Source: an uncultured Pseudomonadota bacterium
Lineage (GTDB): Bacteria > Pseudomonadota > Alphaproteobacteria > RF32 > CAG-239
Length of the DNA: 11,284 bases
Reading direction: 5' to 3'
NCBI GenBank assembly: GCA_949295395.1
Contig: CASFLB010000074.1
Coordinates: 1 to 11,284, forward strand
Part shown: one piece after another, positions 7,313-11,284 of the stretch
Layout: every line of letters begins with the position of its first letter
How positions within the stretch are numbered: the first letter of the stretch is position 1
Position numbers and translations under genes: made by a program
Notes under the pieces: generated by a model
Told to the model about the DNA's origin: nothing
The model's database searches: none
Seen by the model: the letters and a program-made list of their open reading frames with translations, nothing else

Positions 7313-7334
7313 AAACTAACTCCAGAAACTAACT
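7313..7334. repeat. Direct repeat AAACTAACT x2 in the recA leader
   Basis: The 9-mer AAACTAACT occurs at 7313-7321 and again at 7326-7334, a period of 13 nt, in the likely 5' untranslated region of recA. A shorter match, AAACTA, falls at 7349-7354 at the start codon. It may be a protein-binding site or chance in AT-rich DNA. Confidence 0.5.
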
Positions 7335-7353
7335 TTTATTCGAAAGAGAAACT

Positions 7354-8376
7354 ATGGAAAAAGATAAAGCACTCGACGCGGCCCTCAGTCAAATTGAACG
7401 GGCATTTGGCAAAGGCTCGATTATGAGACTGGGCCAACAGTCAAACATCGACATTGAAGCGATTTCCACCGGTTCGCTCGGCATAGACATTGCCTTAGGC
7501 ATCGGTGGTCTTCCCAAAGGTAGAATTATAGAAATCTTCGGTCCCGAAAGCTCTGGTAAAACCACCCTCGCCCTAAGCGTAATTGCTCAGGCCCAAAAGA
7601 AAGGCGGTACTTGTGCGTTCATTGATGCCGAACACGCTCTTGACCCTTCTTACGCCAAAAAAATCGGTGTCGATATTGATAACCTGCTGATTTCTCAGCC
7701 TGACGCTGGTGAACAAGCTCTCGAAATTGCTGATACCTTGGTTCGCTCCGGCGCTATTGATGTTTTGGTTGTCGATTCGGTTGCCGCTCTTGTTCCAAAG
7801 GCCGAATTAGAAGGTGAAATGGGCGATTCTCACATGGGCTTGCAAGCACGTTTAATGAGCCAAGCTTTAAGAAAATTGACCTCTACTGTTTCTCGCTCAA
7901 ACACACTAATTATCTTCATCAACCAAATCCGCATGAAGATTGGTGTTATGTTTGGCAATCCTGAAACAACAACCGGCGGTAACGCTTTGAAATTCTATGC
8001 TTCAGTTCGAATTGACATTCGCCGCACCGGCTCGATCAAAGATAAAGAAGATGTTATCGGTAGCCAAACCCGCGTTAAGATTGTTAAAAACAAAGTTGCT
8101 CCTCCGTTTAAGGTTGTTGACTTTGACATCATGTATGGCGAAGGCATTTCCAAAACCGGTGAATTAATTGACCTTGGCGTTAAAGCCGGCATTATTGAAA
8201 AAGCCGGAGCTTGGTTCTCTTATAAAGGAGACAAAATCGGTCAAGGCCGTGAGAATGCAAAAATCTTTTTGAAAGAACATCCGGAAATTGCCGATGAGAT
8301 TGAAAATAAGATTCGCGCAGACGCCGGTCACCTAACCACCGAAATGATTGGTGATAACGAACCGATGGAAGAATAA
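7354..8376 (+). CDS. recA: Recombinase RecA
   Basis: RecA forms ATP-dependent filaments on single-stranded DNA. It drives homologous pairing and stimulates LexA self-cleavage in the SOS response. The 340-residue protein is full length. It has the N-terminal helix ALSQIERAFGKGSIMRLG, Walker A GPESSGKT (63-70), the catalytic Glu of DAEHALDP (91-98), Walker B DVLVVD (136-141), the INQIR motif (189-193) and DNA-binding loop L2 with NPETTTGGNALKF (202-214). The C-terminal domain ends in the usual acidic tail (NEPMEE). The ribosome binding site is weak (AAAGAG, 5 nt before ATG). The gene is followed within about 10 nt by a strong terminator shared with the convergent trkH. The upstream region carries a palindrome and a direct repeat, described separately. 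Confidence 0.99.
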   Translation: MEKDKALDAALSQIERAFGKGSIMRLGQQSNIDIEAISTGSLGIDIALGIGGLPKGRIIEIFGPESSGKTTLALSVIAQAQKKGGTCAFIDAEHALDPSYAKKIGVDIDNLLISQPDAGEQALEIADTLVRSGAIDVLVVDSVAALVPKAELEGEMGDSHMGLQARLMSQALRKLTSTVSRSNTLIIFINQIRMKIGVMFGNPETTTGGNALKFYASVRIDIRRTGSIKDKEDVIGSQTRVKIVKNKVAPPFKVVDFDIMYGEGISKTGELIDLGVKAGIIEKAGAWFSYKGDKIGQGRENAKIFLKEHPEIADEIENKIRADAGHLTTEMIGDNEPMEE

Positions 8377-8386
8377 AACCTTCTGA

Positions 8387-8437
8387 AAGGTAAGAAAAAA
8401 ATCCTCGTTAACATAACGAGGATTTTTTTCTTACCTT
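8387..8437. terminator. Bidirectional terminator between recA and trkH
   Basis: A perfect 24-bp inverted repeat (arms 8387-8410 and 8414-8437) encloses the loop ACA. Its GC-richer inner part (TCCTCGTTA/TAACGAGGA) is flanked by seven A residues on the left and seven T residues on the right, so it can stop transcription on either strand. The right arm overlaps the last two bases of the trkH stop codon. Confidence 0.93.
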
Positions 8438-9881
8438 AATTCTTAAACCAAAACGAACGTGTAAATACCGCAATAACAGTAATAATTTCAAGACGTCCGA
8501 GTAGCATTGTAAAGGACAAAACATATTTAGCAAAATCAGAAAGAGAAGAATAATTTCCGGCAGGACCAATAACAGCCCCTACCCCAGGCCCCGAGTTTGT
8601 AATACAGGCCACAACAGAACTAAAGGCGATTTCCAGATCATAACCAACAAAAGCCAAAACCGAAGATAAAAGCGCTATACTAAGCATAAAAGCCCCAAAA
8701 AGCACAAACACCGAAGACACAATCGAAACATCAATAGGCGTTGCTCCGACTTTAAGCGGCGCAACACGATTAGGCTCGGTCGACAACAGTAGAGCCCTTT
8801 TAATAAAAGAAAAAATAACTTGCCAGCGAAGAATTTTGATTGATCCAGATGTTGACCCTGTGCAGCCGCCGGTCAGAGCAAATATAATAAAGAAAATACC
8901 AACCCAACTTCCCCATTTCATATAATCCGTTGAGACAAAACCGGTTGAGGTAACAATCGAGATTACGTTAAAACTGGAAAAACGCAGCGCCTGCCAAAAA
9001 TCATATTGTTTATGAACCACCAAACAAACTGACAAAATCAAAGTATAAACACAAAGAACTTTTAAGAAAGTAACAATCTGAGACATCTGGTAAGACTTCA
9101 AATCTTTTCCTTGCCAAATAACAACATAAAAGCCCATCGGCAAAGCCCCGAGAATCATAAACAAAGAAATAATAAGTTCAATCTCGACACTATTAAAATA
9201 TCCGATTGATGCATTTTTGGTGGATAATCCACCGGTAGAAACCGTTGCCAACGCATGATTAAACGCATCAAAAAATCCCATTCCAGCCAAATAAAGTGCC
9301 GCAAAACAAATAACGGTCAACACAAAATACGCTATAACGATACGCTTGGCAATATAGCTGAATTTCGGCATGAACTTTTCGTTAACATCAGAATTTTCCC
9401 GCTGAAAAATCTGCATACCGCCAATTCCCAAAAACGGAAGCATAGCAACAGCAAAAATAACAATACCGATACCTCCGAGACCATTAAGCATCGACCGCCA
9501 AAGCAAAATAGAGCGCGGCAAAGCTTCAATATCAGAAAAGATAGTTGCCCCGGTTGTACTAACGCCGGAGACTGTTTCAAAAAAAGCATCAGCAAAAGAA
9601 GGACAAACCCCATAGAACCAAAAAGGCAAAGCACCAAACAAACTGGCTGAAAACCAACTTAAAACCGTCAGCAAAAATCCTTGTTGCAACGTAAAATTTC
9701 GAATTGAAAGACGATTTGAGAGAAGCAAAGACACCCCGAAAAAAAGTGTAACGAGCGCTGATGATAAAAACGGCGACCATAAAATAGATTTTGAATAAAA
9801 ATCATATCCTGCCGGAATAAGCATAGTCAGACCGATAATACTGATAAGAAAACCATTAATCATCAAAACTGGTTGCCACAT
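8436..9881 (-). CDS. trkH: Trk potassium uptake system membrane subunit TrkH
   Basis: TrkH is the channel-like inner-membrane subunit of the Trk/Ktr potassium uptake system and normally works with the NAD-binding regulator TrkA. The 481-residue protein is very hydrophobic and has the four pore-loop repeats of the superfamily. The filter segments are VSTTGAT (107-113), VSTGGLS (214-220), VTSTGFVST (310-318) and TNSGPGVG (428-435). The TGGCTGSTSGSIKILR stretch (337-352) corresponds to the conserved glycine-rich gate region. It ends with the family-typical LLGRLEIITV. A GGAG ribosome binding site lies 9 nt before the ATG. The gene starts 29 nt after the stop of the upstream membrane-anchored gene, so the two are probably co-transcribed. 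No trkA is visible in the window. The TrkH/TrkG assignment is firm; potassium rather than sodium preference is assumed from the family. Confidence 0.96.
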   Translation of the reverse strand: MWQPVLMINGFLISIIGLTMLIPAGYDFYSKSILWSPFLSSALVTLFFGVSLLLSNRLSIRNFTLQQGFLLTVLSWFSASLFGALPFWFYGVCPSFADAFFETVSGVSTTGATIFSDIEALPRSILLWRSMLNGLGGIGIVIFAVAMLPFLGIGGMQIFQRENSDVNEKFMPKFSYIAKRIVIAYFVLTVICFAALYLAGMGFFDAFNHALATVSTGGLSTKNASIGYFNSVEIELIISLFMILGALPMGFYVVIWQGKDLKSYQMSQIVTFLKVLCVYTLILSVCLVVHKQYDFWQALRFSSFNVISIVTSTGFVSTDYMKWGSWVGIFFIIFALTGGCTGSTSGSIKILRWQVIFSFIKRALLLSTEPNRVAPLKVGATPIDVSIVSSVFVLFGAFMLSIALLSSVLAFVGYDLEIAFSSVVACITNSGPGVGAVIGPAGNYSSLSDFAKYVLSFTMLLGRLEIITVIAVFTRSFWFKN

Positions 9882-9910
9882 AAAACTTATCTCCAGAGAT
9901 AGAAAACAAA

Positions 9911-10759
9911 CTAATAGAATGCAACGTTTTCAGATAACCCGTTCAAAACAAGAAGTTTATTTATATTTGTTTCTCCGATAAAACAAATACCGGTCGGAAC
10001 ATTCTGATTTGTCAAGGCAACAACTTTGCAAGAAACGGACTTGTTATCAATTAAATTTTCAAGAAAAGATGTCGCTTTCATACCTGTTTCTGTTTCAGGA
10101 TCAATATAAACCCCAAACAGCAAAAGATAAGTTCCGTTAACATCCAAGGTATTCGCGTCATAAACAAAAGACACGCCGGACAATAAAGTCGGCTGCTCCA
10201 AATAAACCAAGGAAGGAATATCGCGACGATAATTATTATCAAATGAAAGACGATTATTCTCCATGGATAAAGAAGGCTTAGTCCCAATTGATTGAACATT
10301 TTCTATACTATTCGTCTCCAAAACAGGAACAACACCTTCAGGCAGAATCTGAGCCTGTTCTTGCTGCATAACATCAATTCCCTGAGGTGATGTTTCGGCC
10401 TTAGCGAACGCCTTGCGCTCAGGTTCTGTCTGACGCGTTGGCATCGACACAAGAATATCAGCCTTATTTTTAACAAACGGGTTAGAAATATCTATTTTTT
10501 TTCGCAAAGAATCTGTCTGCTCAGAAAACAACTCCGAAATAGAGGAAAAACAAGACGTCACCTTCTCCCAATACCAAAGATGAACTTCGGCAGGTTTTAC
10601 ACCGCGAAATGTTGGACCAAGATAAGCCACAATAAGGATAAAAAGCCATACTCCCCACAAACGAAAAGGATAAGAAATATAATAAAGAGCCTTCTTCAAC
10701 CAAATTTTCAGAAGAGCCGAGTTGAACTTTTTCTTAGAAAACTTTTTTAGCAACTTCAT
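9911..10759 (-). CDS. Membrane-anchored protein with degenerate nuclease-like (SNase-fold) domain
   Basis: I do not recognise this 282-residue protein as a named gene. It begins with a strongly basic stretch (1-24) and one hydrophobic segment (about 35-48, WGVWLFILIVAYLG), so it is likely a single-pass inner-membrane protein with its bulk in the periplasm. Residues 80-185 are a low-complexity, Gln/Glu/Pro-containing linker. Residues 190-282 resemble the staphylococcal-nuclease/thermonuclease OB fold: SGVSFVYDANTLDV parallels the family's G-x-V-x-D-G-D-T-L, LLFGVYIDPE parallels R-L-x-G-I-D-A-P-E, and KATSFLENLI, VSCKVV, GICFIG and NINKLLVLNGL follow in order. The catalytic positions appear lost: the second Asp of DGDT is Asn203, and the Arg of RLxGIDAPE is Leu. 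A binding rather than cutting role is inferred. It lies 29 nt upstream of trkH on the same strand. The fold call is moderate. Confidence 0.75.
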   Translation of the reverse strand: MKLLKKFSKKKFNSALLKIWLKKALYYISYPFRLWGVWLFILIVAYLGPTFRGVKPAEVHLWYWEKVTSCFSSISELFSEQTDSLRKKIDISNPFVKNKADILVSMPTRQTEPERKAFAKAETSPQGIDVMQQEQAQILPEGVVPVLETNSIENVQSIGTKPSLSMENNRLSFDNNYRRDIPSLVYLEQPTLLSGVSFVYDANTLDVNGTYLLLFGVYIDPETETGMKATSFLENLIDNKSVSCKVVALTNQNVPTGICFIGETNINKLLVLNGLSENVAFY

Positions 10760-10891
10760 ATCAAAACATCTTTCAACAGATAAATTAGTTACAGTTTATA
10801 ATGTTTAAGATAAGAAACAAGTAAAAAATAACAACACTCCTCTACATTTAAGAACATTAATATTTTTTTGCGCCAAAAATTCAGCCAATGT

Positions 10892-10924
10892 CAAAAATGT
10901 ATATTGAATGTATACCAAAAATGT
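10892..10924. repeat. Direct repeats flanking the -35 box
   Basis: CAAAAATGT occurs at 10892-10900 and 10916-10924, with a partial copy CCAAAAAT at 10873-10880. Between the two full copies, TGTATA is itself repeated around the TTGAA of the -35 box, and GTATA/TATAC form a short inverted repeat. The arrangement could be a regulator site, or simply AT-rich recurrence. Confidence 0.4.
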
Positions 10925-10932
10925 GTTATAAT
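10904..10932 (+). promoter_or_regulatory. Promoter of the cysteine-rich secreted protein gene
   Basis: TTGAAT (10904-10909) and a perfect TATAAT (10927-10932) are 17 nt apart. The -10 element is extended by an upstream TG (10924-10925). The predicted start is near 10939, about 23 nt before the ATG at 10962. This is the best promoter match in the window. Confidence 0.72.
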
Positions 10933-10961
10933 CGAGTCGTAAGAAAAAAAAGGAAAACATC

Positions 10962-11284
10962 ATGCGTTTGTGGCTCACATATTATTTACTTGCTTTCGGG
11001 CTTGGTCTTTGGACAAGCTCCGCTTTGGCTTCGGTCTGTTTTGTGACCGACACCTCAGAGTGTCAGGGCGGTTTGTTTGGCAATACCGAGGATTTAGATG
11101 GCGGCGGCACACCCGACAATTATAATCCCGAAGACGATAATCGTTGTCAAAAAGAAGGTTATGTGGTTGCTTCTTGCCCCGAAGGCTATAAACCCGGTGG
11201 CTTAAAATGCCCTTATGATGATTATTTCACCGAATGTATAAAAGCCTGTCCGTCCAACTATAAAACTTGTGACGCCCCTTATTT
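10962..11284 (+). CDS. Secreted cysteine-rich protein, N-terminal part
   Basis: This open frame runs off the window end after 107 codons. I do not recognise the family. The start ATG is backed by AAGGA 7 nt upstream and by a clear promoter. Residues 1-23 form a Sec signal peptide (short basic start, hydrophobic core LLAFGLGLW, cleavage after ALA before Ser24). The lack of a lipobox cysteine directly after the cleavage site argues for a soluble exported protein. The mature part is acidic and holds eight cysteines in 84 residues (26, 34, 62, 72, 83, 92, 96, 103). An Asp/Gly/Asn-rich stretch (44-60) looks able to bind calcium, then come Cys-Pro-type modules: SCPEGYK, KCPYDDYFTECIKACPSNYKTC. The modules hint at a longer repeat array beyond the edge. 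A surface or adhesion role is only a guess. Its codon use is visibly more GC-rich than the flanking intergenic DNA. Confidence 0.85.
   Translation, partial: MRLWLTYYLLAFGLGLWTSSALASVCFVTDTSECQGGLFGNTEDLDGGGTPDNYNPEDDNRCQKEGYVVASCPEGYKPGGLKCPYDDYFTECIKACPSNYKTCDAPY

Noticed and set aside
7307..7321. LexA box of the GAAC-N7-GAAC type before recA
   Set aside because: GAAC at 7307-7310 is followed after 7 nt by AACT, not GAAC; only a partial match.
9255..9650. 131-codon open frame on the plus strand
   Set aside because: It is antisense to the pore region of trkH, is very Lys/Arg/Asn-rich, and has no start signals.
1..11284. CRISPR array, tRNA or mobile element
   Set aside because: No regularly spaced long repeats, no cloverleaf in the short intergenic gaps, and no transposase or integrase-like protein were seen.

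Overview
The window looks like chromosomal DNA of a moderately AT-rich alphaproteobacterium. This is inferred from the style of the GatC, GatA, GatB, RecA, FabI and YihY proteins and from the clustered gatC-gatA-gatB order. The species cannot be named from sequence alone. The cysteine-rich secreted protein at the right edge and two unrecognised genes suggest a poorly characterised, possibly host-associated lineage, but that is a guess. No tRNA, rRNA, insertion sequence, phage gene or CRISPR array was seen, and no gene-free stretch exceeds about 200 bases.

Left part (20-4166, minus strand): a compact operon gatC-gatA-gatB followed by a PfkB/adenosine-kinase-like sugar or nucleoside kinase. Gaps are 19, 4 and 8 nt. 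GatCAB amidates Glu-tRNA(Gln) and/or Asp-tRNA(Asn). The operon lies just downstream of an intrinsic terminator that ends an orphan gene.

Middle part (4258-6206, minus strand): an orphan 322-residue alpha-helical protein with its own promoter-like sequence and a strong terminator. Upstream of it is fabI (enoyl-ACP reductase), which carries an apparent 32-bp internal deletion. The deletion shifts the frame and removes the conserved substrate-binding loop, while the rest of the gene stays in good order, including its ribosome binding site and terminator. It is either a very recent pseudogene or an assembly artefact.

Centre right (6319-8376, plus strand): a YihY/BrkB-family membrane protein, divergent from fabI with overlapping promoter candidates, then recA. 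The region before recA holds an 18-bp near-perfect palindrome and a 9-bp direct repeat, but not the usual alphaproteobacterial LexA box. A perfect 24-bp inverted repeat between recA and the convergent trkH looks like a shared bidirectional terminator.

Right part (8436-11284): trkH (potassium uptake channel subunit) is preceded in the same apparent operon by a membrane-anchored protein whose C-terminal domain resembles a staphylococcal-nuclease fold with its catalytic residues replaced. Divergent from this, behind a clear promoter, starts a secreted cysteine-rich protein that runs off the window end.

The most interesting items are the broken fabI, the nuclease-like membrane protein next to trkH, the helical-repeat orphan, the recA control region and the cysteine-rich exported protein. 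No multi-gene novel system such as a defence island is evident.
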